From: DASXRA01 sp036506155
Lineage (GTDB): Bacteria > Actinomycetota > Actinomycetes > Mycobacteriales > Jatrophihabitantaceae
NCBI GenBank assembly: GCA_036506155.1
Contig: DASXSF010000065.1
Location: forward strand, 1-33,878
Reading direction: 5' to 3'
DNA length: 33,878 nucleotides
Of this stretch, positions 8,096 through 15,213 are shown in pieces. Both the position numbers and the translations under genes were made by a program. Every line of letters starts with the position of its first letter. The first letter of the stretch is position 1. The notes under the pieces are model-generated. The model was not told the DNA's origin. It saw nothing but the letters and a program-made list of their open reading frames with translations, and did not search any database.

Positions 8096-8150
8096 TTACC
8101 GACGACGCGGCAGGCCTCCGGGAACCGCCGCGAGGAAAGAGACACATCCG

Positions 8151-8555
8151 ATGATGACCGATCCGATCGCAGACATGCTGACCCGTCTGCGCAATGCGAA
8201 CTCGGCGTACCACGAGACGGTCGAGATGCCGCACTCGAAGCTGAAGAGCCACATCGCCGAGATTCTCAAGCAGGAGGGATACATCGCGGGCTTCGCGGTC
8301 ACCGACTCCGCCGATGACAAGCCGGGCAAGGTGCTGACCTTGACGCTGAAGTACGGCCCGAACCGCGAGCGCAGCATCGCCGGCGTGCGCCGAGTCTCGA
8401 AGCCGGGGCTTCGCGTATACGCCAAGTCGTCCGGGCTGCCGAGGGTGCTGGGCGGGCTGGGCACGGCGATCATCTCGACGTCGTCCGGGCTGCTCACCGA
8501 CAGGCAGGCCGCCAAGCGAGGCGTGGGCGGGGAAGTCCTCGCCTACGTCTGGTGA
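8151..8555 (+). CDS. rpsH: 30S ribosomal protein S8
   Basis: S8 (uS8, 134 aa) binds the 16S central domain; in E. coli it also represses the spc operon. It has DPIADMLTRLRNANSAYH, KLKSHIAEILKQEGYI, RVSKPGLRVYAKS and the C-terminal STSSGLLTDRQAAKRGVGGEVLAYVW. The spacer after rpsN is 55 nt with GAGGAAAGAG (8132-8141) ahead of two adjacent ATGs (8151 and 8154), and the first is chosen. I could not recognise an S8-binding mRNA structure. Confidence 0.98.
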   Translation: MMTDPIADMLTRLRNANSAYHETVEMPHSKLKSHIAEILKQEGYIAGFAVTDSADDKPGKVLTLTLKYGPNRERSIAGVRRVSKPGLRVYAKSSGLPRVLGGLGTAIISTSSGLLTDRQAAKRGVGGEVLAYVW

Positions 8556-8617
8556 GTGCGATGAGGGCTGCGATGAGCACTCGCGGATCCGCCCAGGCGG
8601 GATTGGAGTTGAGATGA
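8552..8617 (+). other. Bridging mini-ORF rpsH-rplF (21 aa)
   Basis: A GTG overlapping the rpsH stop (GTGA, 8552-8555) opens a frame that runs without a stop to TGA 8615-8617, overlapping the rplF ATG at 8614. Two internal ATGs (8561 and 8573) also lie in frame. The second starts the repeat-like MSTR segment. The 3' half contains CCAGGCGGGA (8593-8602), shared with the coxM-coxG bridge. Confidence 0.45.
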
Positions 8618-9153
8618 GTCGCATCGGGAAGATGCCGATTTCGGTGCCCACCGGCGTCGACGTCGCGATCGACGGCCAGCGCGTGACGGTCAAGGGTCCG
8701 AAGGGCACGCTGAGCCACACCGTCGCCGAGCCGATCACGGTCAAGCGTGGCGACGACGGCGTGTTGCAGGTCAGTCGTCCGGACGACGAGCGTGAGTCGA
8801 GGTCGCTGCACGGGCTGTCGCGCACGCTCATCGCCAACATGGTCACCGGCGTGACCTCCGGTTACACGAAGACGCTCGAGATCGTCGGCACCGGCTACCG
8901 CGTCCAGGCCCGGGGTAGCAACCTCGAGTTCGCACTGGGCTATTCGCATCCGGTGGTCGTCGAGGCGCCGGACGGCATCACGTTCCGCATCGAGACCCCG
9001 ACCCGGGTCGCCGTCGAGGGCATCGACAAGCAGAAGGTCGGCGAGGTAGCCGCGAACATCCGCAAGCTGCGCAAGCCCGACCCATACAAGGGCAAGGGCG
9101 TGCGGTATCAGGGTGAGGTCATCCGCCGCAAGGCCGGAAAGACAGGTAAGTAG
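8614..9153 (+). CDS. rplF: 50S ribosomal protein L6
   Basis: L6 (uL6, 179 aa) has two homologous domains near the factor-binding site and sarcin-ricin loop. It shows SRIGKMPISVPTGV, VTVKGPKGTL, LSRTLIANMVTGVTSGYTKTLEIVGTGYR and the ending IRKLRKPDPYKGKGVRYQGEVIRRKAGKTGK. ATG 8614 is preceded by GGAGTTGAG. Normal length. It is 2 nt upstream of rplR. Confidence 0.99.
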   Translation: MSRIGKMPISVPTGVDVAIDGQRVTVKGPKGTLSHTVAEPITVKRGDDGVLQVSRPDDERESRSLHGLSRTLIANMVTGVTSGYTKTLEIVGTGYRVQARGSNLEFALGYSHPVVVEAPDGITFRIETPTRVAVEGIDKQKVGEVAANIRKLRKPDPYKGKGVRYQGEVIRRKAGKTGK

Positions 9154-9155
9154 GC

Positions 9156-9545
9156 ATGGCAGCGACCAGTGTTCTCAAGCAGGCGCGCCGGTCGGCCGGC
9201 GTGTCCGCCGCACGCCGGATCTCCCGGTCGCGACGGCACTTTCGGCTGCGCAAGAAGGTGCTGGGCACGGCCGAGCGGCCCCGCCTGGTGGTCACCCGCT
9301 CGGCGCGGCACCTGTTCGTCCAGCTCGTCGACGACAGCAGGGGCGCGACGCTGGTGTCGGCGTCCACCTACAAGCTGACCGACGGCGACAAGACGGCGCG
9401 AGCCCGGCAGCTGGGCGAGCAGCTGGCCACGGCCGCCAAGGACGTGGGCATCACGCGCGTGGTGTTCGACCGCGGTGGCAACACCTACACCGGCCGGGTG
9501 GCAGCGTTCGCCGAGGCCGCTCGGGAAGCAGGTTTGGAATTCTAA
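9156..9545 (+). CDS. rplR: 50S ribosomal protein L18
   Basis: L18 (uL18, 129 aa) binds 5S rRNA with L5. The basic N-terminus is followed by SRRHFRLRKKVLGTAERPRLVVTRSARHLFVQLVDDS. The typical ending is VVFDRGGNTYTGRVAAFAEAAREAGLEF. The stop TAA at 9543-9545 overlaps the ATG of a five-codon bridge to rpsE. Confidence 0.99.
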   Translation: MAATSVLKQARRSAGVSAARRISRSRRHFRLRKKVLGTAERPRLVVTRSARHLFVQLVDDSRGATLVSASTYKLTDGDKTARARQLGEQLATAAKDVGITRVVFDRGGNTYTGRVAAFAEAAREAGLEF

Positions 9546-9562
9546 TGAAGGAGATCATCTGA
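9545..9562 (+). other. Bridging mini-ORF rplR-rpsE (5 aa)
   Basis: MKEII begins on the rplR stop (TAATG) and ends on the rpsE start (TGATG). Its second and third codons form the rpsE ribosome-binding site AAGGAG (9548-9553). It has no sequence relation to the MSAR repeat family. Chance is a realistic alternative at this length. Confidence 0.35.
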
Positions 9563-10173
9563 TGCCGGGACCGCAGCGCGGAGGCCGTAGTGGTGGCGAG
9601 CGCGGGGAGCGGCGCGAGCGCCGCGACGGCGGCCGGGGCGGGGCTTCGGCCCCGGAGAAGAGCCCACACATCGAACGGCTCGTCACCATCAACCGGGTGG
9701 CGAAGGTCGTCAAGGGTGGACGCCGGTTCAGCTTCACCGCGCTTGTCGTCGTCGGAGACGGTGAGGGCACCGTCGGTGTCGGCTACGGCAAGGCCAAGGA
9801 GGTGCCGGCGGCGATCGCCAAGGGTGTCGAGGAGGCCAAGAAGAATTTCTTCAAGGTGCCGCGCATCCAGCAGACGATCCCGCACCCGGTGCAGGGTGAG
9901 GCTGCGGCGGGTGTTGTGCTGCTCAAACCGGCCAGTCCCGGTACGGGCGTCATTGCCGGTGGGCCGGTGCGCGCCGTGCTGGAGTGCGCCGGCATCCACG
10001 ACGTGCTGTCGAAGTCGCTCGGCTCCGACAATCCGATCAACATCGTGCACGCCACCGTAGCCGCCCTGAAGAGCCTCGTCCGGCCGGAGGAGGTGGCCGC
10101 ACGGCGCGGTCTGCCGCTGGAAGATGTCGCTCCGGCGGGCATGCTGCGGGCGCGCGCCGGTCAGGCGGTGTGA
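9562..10173 (+). CDS. rpsE: 30S ribosomal protein S5
   Basis: S5 (uS5, 203 aa) contributes to decoding fidelity and, with S3 and S4, to the mRNA entry site. After an Arg/Gly-rich N-terminus come IERLVTINRVAKVVKGGRRFSFTALVVVGDG (the loop where spectinomycin-resistance changes occur, here wild-type-like), VGYGKAKEVPAAIAKGVEEAKK and the C-terminal domain VKSLVRPEEVAARRGL-type segment. ATG 9562 is chosen over upstream starts because of AAGGAG 8 nt before it and the coupling to rplR. The stop is followed one base later by the rpmD GTG. Confidence 0.98.
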   Translation: MPGPQRGGRSGGERGERRERRDGGRGGASAPEKSPHIERLVTINRVAKVVKGGRRFSFTALVVVGDGEGTVGVGYGKAKEVPAAIAKGVEEAKKNFFKVPRIQQTIPHPVQGEAAAGVVLLKPASPGTGVIAGGPVRAVLECAGIHDVLSKSLGSDNPINIVHATVAALKSLVRPEEVAARRGLPLEDVAPAGMLRARAGQAV

Positions 10174-10174
10174 C

Positions 10175-10357
10175 GTGAGCCGATTGAAGATCACCCAGGT
10201 CCGATCCGGGATCGGCAAGAAGGAGAACCAGCGTCAGACGCTGCGCTCGCTGGGTCTCAAGCGGGTCCACGACGTTGTCGTCAAGGAGAACCGGCCGGAG
10301 ATCCGCGGCATGGTCAAGACCGTGACCCACCTGGTGACGGTCGAGGAGGTTGAGTAA
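10175..10357 (+). CDS. rpmD: 50S ribosomal protein L30
   Basis: L30 (uL30, 60 aa) is a small 23S binder absent from some phyla but usual in actinobacteria. The sequence SRLKITQVRSGIGKKENQRQTLRSLGLKR and the ending VKTVTHLVTVEEVE match the family. GTG 10175 gives the standard 60-aa length; an in-frame GTG further upstream would intrude into rpsE. The last codons (EEVE) contain the GAGGAGG that serves rplO. Confidence 0.98.
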   Translation: MSRLKITQVRSGIGKKENQRQTLRSLGLKRVHDVVVKENRPEIRGMVKTVTHLVTVEEVE

Positions 10358-10361
10358 CCAA

Positions 10362-10802
10362 GTGACGCTCAAGGTGCATCACCTGCGCCCGGCGCCGGGC
10401 TCGCGCACCAAGCCGACCCGTGTCGGCCGGGGCGAGGGCTCGAAAGGCAAGACGGCCGGGCGTGGCACGAAGGGCTCGAAGGCCCGCGGCCGGATTCCGG
10501 CGACCTTCGAGGGCGGCCAGATGCCGATCCACATGCGGCTGCCCAAGCTGAAGGGCTTCCGCAACGCGTTCCGGACGGAGTACCAGGTCGTGAACGTGGC
10601 CCGGCTGGCCGAGCTGTTCCCCGAGGGCGGAACGGTCGGGCTTGACGATCTCGTCAGGGCCGGCGCGGTCCGCAAGGGCGAGCCGGTCAAGGTGCTCGGC
10701 AACGGGGACCTCACCGTCAAACTGGACGTCACGGCACACGCTTTCTCCGGCAGCGCGCGGGAGAAGATCCAAGCGGTGGGCGGTACGGTTACGCAGCTGT
10801 AA
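10362..10802 (+). CDS. rplO: 50S ribosomal protein L15
   Basis: L15 (uL15, 146 aa) is a late assembly protein of the 50S. The start MTLKVHHLRPAPGSRTKPTRVGRGEGSKGKTAGRGTKG agrees with other actinobacterial L15 proteins. That favours GTG 10362 over the in-frame TTG at 10350, which abuts the ribosome-binding site GAGGAGG (10343-10349). The C-terminus has VKLDVTAHAFSGSAREKI. It is followed by 111 nt before secY. Confidence 0.97.
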   Translation: MTLKVHHLRPAPGSRTKPTRVGRGEGSKGKTAGRGTKGSKARGRIPATFEGGQMPIHMRLPKLKGFRNAFRTEYQVVNVARLAELFPEGGTVGLDDLVRAGAVRKGEPVKVLGNGDLTVKLDVTAHAFSGSAREKIQAVGGTVTQL

Positions 10803-10863
10803 GGGCCCGTTAGTCAGCGGCCTGTTAGCCTGAAACACCTGAACGTAAGGGGCCCCGCGCCCA

Positions 10864-10880
10864 CCGCTGCGTAGCAGCGG
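10864..10880 (+). other. Small hairpin in the rplO-secY spacer
   Basis: A perfect 7-bp inverted repeat (CCGCTGC / GCAGCGG) with a 3-nt loop lies in the 111-nt spacer 10803-10913. A TANNNT hexamer (TAGCCT, 10826-10831) lies further upstream, but no -35 is spaced correctly. The secY ribosome-binding site AGGAGG is at 10904-10909. This could be a leader structure or internal attenuator. Confidence 0.4.
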
Positions 10881-10913
10881 CCAACGATCGCCGACCACCG
10901 CGCAGGAGGATCT

Positions 10914-12236
10914 GTGCTCAGCGCCTTCGCCTCGGCCTTCCGCACGCCGGATTTGCGGAACAAGCTGCTCTTCACGCTGGGCATCATCGTGCTGTACCGG
11001 GTCGGTGCATCGGTGCCGACGCCCAACACGAACACGCACAACATCAACACGTGTCTGAATACGGCGAGCCAGGGCACGAAGAACGTCTACTCGCTGATCA
11101 ACCTGTTCTCCGGCGGGGCGCTGCTCAAGCTCTCGGTCTTCGCGCTCGGCATTATGCCGTACATCACAGCGAGCATCATCATCCAGCTGCTGGTGGTCGT
11201 GATCCCGCGCTTCGACCAGTTGAAGAAGGAAGGCCAGGCCGGGCAGCAGAAGCTGACCCAGTACAGCCGCTACCTGACGATCGGCCTCGCGCTCTTGCAG
11301 TCGACCGGTTTCATCGCGCTGGCCAAGTCCGGGCAGCTGTTCTCCGGCTGCGCAGACGCGCAGGGTAACCCGCTGTCGGTTCTGTACAAGACGGACACCT
11401 GGACGCTCTCCACGATGGTCCTCTGCATGATGGCCGGCACCGCGGTGATCATGTGGATGGGCGAGCTCATTACCGACCGCGGCGTCGGCAACGGGATGAG
11501 CGTGCTGATGTTCACCTCGATCGCGGCGCGCATCCCCAACGAGGGCAACACCATCCTCACCCGCTCCGGCGGATTCGTGTTCTTCCTGATCATCTGCCTG
11601 GGCCTGGCGATCATCGCTGCGGTGGTGTTCGTCGAGCAGGCGCAGCGGCGCATCCCGGTGCAGTACGCCAAGCGGATGATCGGACGGCGTCAGTACGGCG
11701 GGACGTCGACCTACCTGCCGCTGAAAGTGAACCAGGCGGGTGTCATCCCCGTCATCTTCGCGTCGTCCCTGCTGTACATCCCGCAGCTGATCAGCCAATT
11801 GCAGGGCAATACATCGAGCGGGTTCCAGCGGTTCGTCAACACGTACCTGATCAACCAGCAGAGCTGGTTCCACATCAGCCTGTACTTCATACTGATCATC
11901 TTCTTCACGTTCTTCTACGTCAGCATCACCTTCAACCCGGTCGAGCGGGCTGACGACATGAAGAAGTACGGCGGCTTCATCCCCGGCATCCGGCCCGGGC
12001 GCCCGACCGCTGAATACCTGCAGTTCGTGCTGTCGCGGATCACCCTGCCCGGCTCGATCTACCTGGCCATCGTCGCCGTGCTGCCGAACTTCTTCTTCTC
12101 CATCACCGGCGGCAACAACCAGAACTTCCCGTTCGGCGGCACCGCGGTACTGATCATGGTCGGCGTGGCGCTCGACACAGTGAAGCAGATCGAGAGCCAG
12201 CTGATGCAGCGCAACTACGAGGGCTTCTTGCGGTGA
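10914..12236 (+). CDS. secY: Preprotein translocase subunit SecY
   Basis: Channel subunit of the Sec translocon in the cytoplasmic membrane (440 aa, ten membrane segments expected). Seen are TPDLRNKLLFTLGIIVLYRVGASVPTP (first helix), FSGGALLKLSVFALGIMPYITASIIIQLL (second helix and plug region), LITDRGVGNGMS and YGGTSTYLPLKVNQAGVIPVIFASSL. The late cytoplasmic loop is YGGFIPGIRPGRPTAEYL. The start is GTG 10914, 4 nt after AGGAGG. Its 3' end overlaps adk by 4 nt (GTGA at 12233), coupling translocon and adenylate kinase expression as in many bacteria. Confidence 0.99.
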   Translation: MLSAFASAFRTPDLRNKLLFTLGIIVLYRVGASVPTPNTNTHNINTCLNTASQGTKNVYSLINLFSGGALLKLSVFALGIMPYITASIIIQLLVVVIPRFDQLKKEGQAGQQKLTQYSRYLTIGLALLQSTGFIALAKSGQLFSGCADAQGNPLSVLYKTDTWTLSTMVLCMMAGTAVIMWMGELITDRGVGNGMSVLMFTSIAARIPNEGNTILTRSGGFVFFLIICLGLAIIAAVVFVEQAQRRIPVQYAKRMIGRRQYGGTSTYLPLKVNQAGVIPVIFASSLLYIPQLISQLQGNTSSGFQRFVNTYLINQQSWFHISLYFILIIFFTFFYVSITFNPVERADDMKKYGGFIPGIRPGRPTAEYLQFVLSRITLPGSIYLAIVAVLPNFFFSITGGNNQNFPFGGTAVLIMVGVALDTVKQIESQLMQRNYEGFLR

Positions 12237-12886
12237 GGTTGGTCCTCGTCGGTCCACCGGGCGCCGGGAAGGGGACCCAGGCGGAGTTCATCGCAGAGCA
12301 CTTCAAAGTCCCGAAGATCTCGACCGGCGACATCTTCCGGGCGAATGTCTCCGGTGGAACCGACCTGGGCAAGCTTGCGAAGAAGTACATGGACGCCGGC
12401 GACCTGGTACCTGACGAGGTAACGATCGCGATGGTGCGCGACCGGCTCGCACAGGATGATGCGAAGGACGGCTTCCTGCTCGACGGGTTTCCCCGCACGA
12501 TCGGGCAGGCCGACGAGCTCGACGCGATCCTCAGCGAGCTCGGCACCGCACTCAGCGTGGTGCTCGACCTCGAGGTCGACAACGACGAGGTAGTGCGCCG
12601 GCTGTCCGGGCGGCGACTGTGCAAGAAGTGCGGTCACGTCTGGCACGTCGAGTTCGACCCGCCGAAGGTTCAGAACGTGTGCGATAGGTGCGGCGGCGAG
12701 CTGTACCACCGCGACGACGACTATCCGGAGACCGTGCGCCACCGGCTCGAGGTGTACACCCAGCAGACCCGGCCGCTGATCGAATACTACGACTCGCGGG
12801 GCCAGCTCGTGAACATGGACGCGCACGGCCCGGTCGAGGACGTCACCGAGCGGGCGATCGCACTGCTCAGCCCGTTCGCCGACTAG
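12233..12886 (+). CDS. adk: Adenylate kinase, long form with zinc-type LID
   Basis: Interconverts ATP + AMP and 2 ADP in the cytoplasm (217 aa). The P-loop is GPPGAGKGTQ (residues 7-16) and the AMP-binding region is STGDIFRANV. The LID core has the arginine-rich SGRRLC and a four-cysteine cluster CKKC...CDRC before GGELYHRDDD, the pattern of zinc-binding LID domains known from Gram-positive adenylate kinases. By contrast the M. tuberculosis enzyme is about 181 aa with a reduced LID. The GTG start overlaps secY. Zinc binding is inferred from the cysteines. Confidence 0.98.
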   Translation: MRLVLVGPPGAGKGTQAEFIAEHFKVPKISTGDIFRANVSGGTDLGKLAKKYMDAGDLVPDEVTIAMVRDRLAQDDAKDGFLLDGFPRTIGQADELDAILSELGTALSVVLDLEVDNDEVVRRLSGRRLCKKCGHVWHVEFDPPKVQNVCDRCGGELYHRDDDYPETVRHRLEVYTQQTRPLIEYYDSRGQLVNMDAHGPVEDVTERAIALLSPFAD

Positions 12887-12892
12887 ACGCTT

Positions 12893-13732
12893 ATGTTGCG
12901 GCGCCGCGAGCCGATCGAGCTGAAGTCGCTCGACCAGATCAAGCTCATGCGCGAAGCCGGACTTGTAGTGGCGCGCGGTCTTGAGGCGATGCGTTCGGCC
13001 GTTGCGCCTGGCGTATCGACGGCCGACCTGGACGCCCTTGCCCGGGACGTTCTGGCGTCGGAGGGGGCAACGTCCTCATTCCTCAACTACGGCTTTCCGC
13101 CGTTTCCAGCCGTGATCTGCGCCTCGGTGAACGCCGAGGTCGTGCACGGCATCCCGTCCCCTCGCACCGTGCTGCGCGAAGGGGATCTGATCTCGATCGA
13201 CTTCGGAGCGATCGTCAACGGCTGGCACGGCGACGCCGCGGTCACCGTGCCGGTGGGCGCGGTGTCAGCCGAGGCGGCCGCGTTGTCGAGCGCCTGCGAG
13301 AAGGCGTTGTGGGACGGGCTGGCCGCGGCGCGAGCCGGAGGGCGACTCACCGACATCTCTCATGCCGTGCAGGAGTCGGTGCGCGCATCCGGCACGTTCG
13401 GCATCGTTACCGGGTACGGCGGGCACGGCATCGGCTCGCAGATGCACATGGATCCGCACGTCCACAACACCGGCCGCCCGGGCCGCGGGCCGCACCTGGT
13501 GCCCGGCATGGCCCTGGCCGTCGAACCGATGGTGACACTGGGAGTAGCCACTACCCACGAGTTGGCCGACCACTGGACCGTTGCCAGCGCCGACGGCTCG
13601 CTGGCCGCGCACTGGGAGCACACCGTCGCCATTCTGGACGACGGCCCGTGGGTGCTGACTGCGCCCGACGGCGGCCGCGCCGAGTTGGCAGCCCGCGGCA
13701 TACCCCTTTCCGCCCTGTCCACCGCGGTGTAG
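12893..13732 (+). CDS. map: Methionine aminopeptidase, type I
   Basis: Removes N-terminal Met from nascent proteins (279 aa). The five metal ligands are Asp103 (SIDFG), Asp114 (GDAAVT), His178 (GYGGHGIG), Glu211 (AVEPMV) and Glu242 (WEHTV), and the conserved substrate-binding His86 (VVHGIP) is present. The start ATG 12893 is 6 nt after adk. A weak 6-bp hairpin (13731-13753) overlaps its stop codon and might attenuate read-through. In many genomes infA follows directly. Here two membrane-protein genes intervene. Confidence 0.98.
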   Translation: MLRRREPIELKSLDQIKLMREAGLVVARGLEAMRSAVAPGVSTADLDALARDVLASEGATSSFLNYGFPPFPAVICASVNAEVVHGIPSPRTVLREGDLISIDFGAIVNGWHGDAAVTVPVGAVSAEAAALSSACEKALWDGLAAARAGGRLTDISHAVQESVRASGTFGIVTGYGGHGIGSQMHMDPHVHNTGRPGRGPHLVPGMALAVEPMVTLGVATTHELADHWTVASADGSLAAHWEHTVAILDDGPWVLTAPDGGRAELAARGIPLSALSTAV

Positions 13733-13820
13733 CCGGCGACCCGGTCCCCGGCTGCCGGTGGTCCGCATCGTCCCGATATGGTTCGGCGCGAATTCCCGCC
13801 GGCCGCGAAGGGATCTCGCG

Positions 13821-14345
13821 ATGACGTTCCAACAGCCAGGCATGTCTCCGCAGGCGCCGCCACCACCTGGGCCACCCGCCGGGCCGCCTCCGCCCGGCCG
13901 CTCGAGCGGACCGCCGACGGCACAGCTACCTGGTCCGCTGGCCGGGCCGGTGCATCAGATGCCGCGGCCGCACGTAGCGGTGACCCTGTTCGCAGCCGCG
14001 AGCCTCACGGCGGTCGCGATCGGCATCTCGGTCCCGGAGGACGGGCACAACGCGTGGCACACCGTCAAGGCCTGGGGCGGCGTGGCCCTCGTCGCGGCCG
14101 CGTTGACATTCGCCCCGTCCGTCGGCTCGGCGCTTCGCCTCTCGGCGTACCGGGCCTGGCAGGTCGCTGTCGGCGGAGCTTCTGGGTTGGCGCTGTACTG
14201 GGTGCTGTTCGTGCTCCCCGACATCGCCAAGAACACGTCTCTGATCACCACGCTGGGCGAAGCCGCCGGCATCGTCGTCGCCTGGATCGCACCAGGACGC
14301 CATGCCCCCGGCGCACCGCCGCGGCCACCTGGCCCGACCTGGTGA
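13821..14345 (+). CDS. Unrecognised membrane protein, Pro-rich N-terminus
   Basis: I do not recognise this 174-aa protein. Residues 1 to about 50 are Pro/Gly-rich and presumably cytoplasmic. Four hydrophobic stretches follow: VTLFAAASLTAVAIGI, GGVALVAAALTFAP, VAVGGASGLALYWVLFVL and LGEAAGIVVAWIAPG. ATG 13821 is chosen because it follows GAAGGGA, whereas an in-frame ATG at 13758 lacks a ribosome-binding site. The gap 13733-13820 holds no other gene. The stop overlaps the next gene by 4 nt (GTGA), so the pair is probably co-translated. The insertion between map and infA suggests lineage-specific acquisition, and function is unknown. Confidence 0.65.
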   Translation: MTFQQPGMSPQAPPPPGPPAGPPPPGRSSGPPTAQLPGPLAGPVHQMPRPHVAVTLFAAASLTAVAIGISVPEDGHNAWHTVKAWGGVALVAAALTFAPSVGSALRLSAYRAWQVAVGGASGLALYWVLFVLPDIAKNTSLITTLGEAAGIVVAWIAPGRHAPGAPPRPPGPTW

Positions 14346-14698
14346 GCGGCGACCCGTTCCGATTCCTGCCGACGTCCACCCGAATGTGGGCGGCTTGCGC
14401 GTTGTCGCTGGTGCCGATCGGGCTGGCGGAATCGGTCGCAGTGGTCAGGTCGGCGCCGATCCGCGTGCTGCTGGCAATCGCGGCGGTCGGTTTCCTCAGC
14501 GCGGCCGTACTGCGTACCGAGAGCACCCGTCGCCTGGCGCGGGTCGCGACGGGTGCTCTCGCCGGGGCGCTGGCGCTGGCGTTGGCAGCCCGCCTCAGCG
14601 CAGTGACGCTCGTGGTGGTCGCCGCGGGACTGCTTGCCGGCCCGCCGGTCTGGCGCGCGCCCAGGGGCGGATTGGCGCCAGGACGGCCGCCTGCGTAA
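14342..14698 (+). CDS. Unrecognised small membrane protein
   Basis: A 118-aa frame starts at GTG 14342, overlapping the previous stop. Hydrophobic segments MWAACALSLVPIGLAESVAVV, VLLAIAAVGFLSAAVL and a long Ala/Leu/Val stretch near residues 60-100 suggest three to four membrane passes. It ends in an Arg/Pro-rich cytoplasmic tail. No family was recognised. The overlap with the upstream membrane protein suggests a two-component membrane unit. Being short, GC-rich and hydrophobic, it could be a spurious frame, hence the moderate score. Confidence 0.5.
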   Translation: MSGDPFRFLPTSTRMWAACALSLVPIGLAESVAVVRSAPIRVLLAIAAVGFLSAAVLRTESTRRLARVATGALAGALALALAARLSAVTLVVVAAGLLAGPPVWRAPRGGLAPGRPPA

Positions 14699-14852
14699 AC
14701 TTGTCGCTGGCGTACGCCGCCCTTCTTGCATGCCCGCTGTGGCCGCGGGTCGCAGATGGGAGATCCCTCTCCAGGCGGCGCCGGTTCTGGCACTGTCGCT
14801 CGCCTTGGGCGCTCGTGTGCCGGGACAGGAGTACCGACGAAAAGCGGAGGAC

Positions 14853-15074
14853 ATGGCCAAGAAGGACGGGGCTATCGAGGTCGAGGGGCGCGTGGTCGAG
14901 CCGTTGCCGAACGCGATGTTCCGAGTGGAACTGAGCAATGGGCACAAAGTGCTCGCCCACATCAGTGGGAAGATGCGCCAGCACTACATCCGCATCCTGC
15001 CTGAGGATCGTGTGGTGGTTGAGCTTTCTCCCTACGACCTCACCCGCGGCCGCATCGTCTACCGCTACAAGTAA
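14853..15074 (+). CDS. infA: Translation initiation factor IF-1
   Basis: IF-1 (73 aa) binds the 30S A site during initiation through an S1-like OB fold. The whole sequence is typical: MAKKDGAIEVEGRVVEPLPN, then MFRVELSNGHKVLAHISGKMR and DRVVVELSPYDLTRGRI, ending YRYK. ATG 14853 follows GCGGAGGAC. The 154-nt gap 14699-14852 shows no gene and no clear promoter. The stop TAA 15072-15074 overlaps the ATG of a mini-ORF leading to rpmJ. Confidence 0.99.
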   Translation: MAKKDGAIEVEGRVVEPLPNAMFRVELSNGHKVLAHISGKMRQHYIRILPEDRVVVELSPYDLTRGRIVYRYK

Positions 15075-15103
15075 TGGACATCAACGAGAAGGATCGGCCT
15101 TGA
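15074..15103 (+). other. Bridging mini-ORF infA-rpmJ (9 aa)
   Basis: MDINEKDRP starts on the infA stop (TAATG, 15072-15076) and stops on the rpmJ start (TTGA, 15100-15103). It fills the spacer and contains GAGAAGGA (15086-15093), the rpmJ ribosome-binding site. It is not related to the MSAR repeats. Confidence 0.4.
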
Positions 15104-15213
15104 AGGTCAAGCCGAGCGTGAAACCGATCTGCGACAAGTGCAAGGTCATTCGTCGCCACGGTCGGGTCATGGTGATCTGCGAAAACCTGCGCCACAAACA
15201 ACGCCAGGGCTGA
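15100..15213 (+). CDS. rpmJ: 50S ribosomal protein L36
   Basis: L36 (bL36, 37 aa) is a zinc-ribbon protein stabilising the 50S base. Residues are LKVKPSVKPICDKCKVIRRHGRV then MVICENLRHKQRQG, with the Cys-x2-Cys, Cys and His ligands (ICDKC, VIC, RH) of the zinc-binding form. It begins with the rare start TTG at 15100, 6 nt after GAGAAGGA. No ATG or GTG is available in a sensible place. It is followed at once by a hairpin cluster. Confidence 0.97.
   Translation: MKVKPSVKPICDKCKVIRRHGRVMVICENLRHKQRQG

Noticed and set aside
8095..8154. A seventh stop-to-start bridge between rpsN and rpsH
   Set aside because: The frame ending on the rpsH start is open, but no start codon overlaps the rpsN stop, so it fails the double-overlap criterion.
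9475..9561. Longer N-terminus for rpsE from an upstream in-frame start
   Set aside because: It would overlap rplR by about 70 nt and lacks similarity to S5. ATG 9562 has AAGGAG 8 nt upstream and couples to rplR.
10350..10361. TTG 10350 as the rplO start
   Set aside because: It abuts the ribosome-binding site with no spacing. GTG 10362 gives the normal actinobacterial L15 N-terminus.
10803..10913. secY promoter based on TAGCCT at 10826-10831
   Set aside because: No -35 element at acceptable spacing, so it was not listed as a promoter.
10314..12257. A 647-codon open frame on the minus strand opposite rplO-secY
   Set aside because: It is antisense to two certain genes, rich in His/Arg/Asp/Leu as expected from reading high-GC coding DNA backwards, and shows no recognisable domain.
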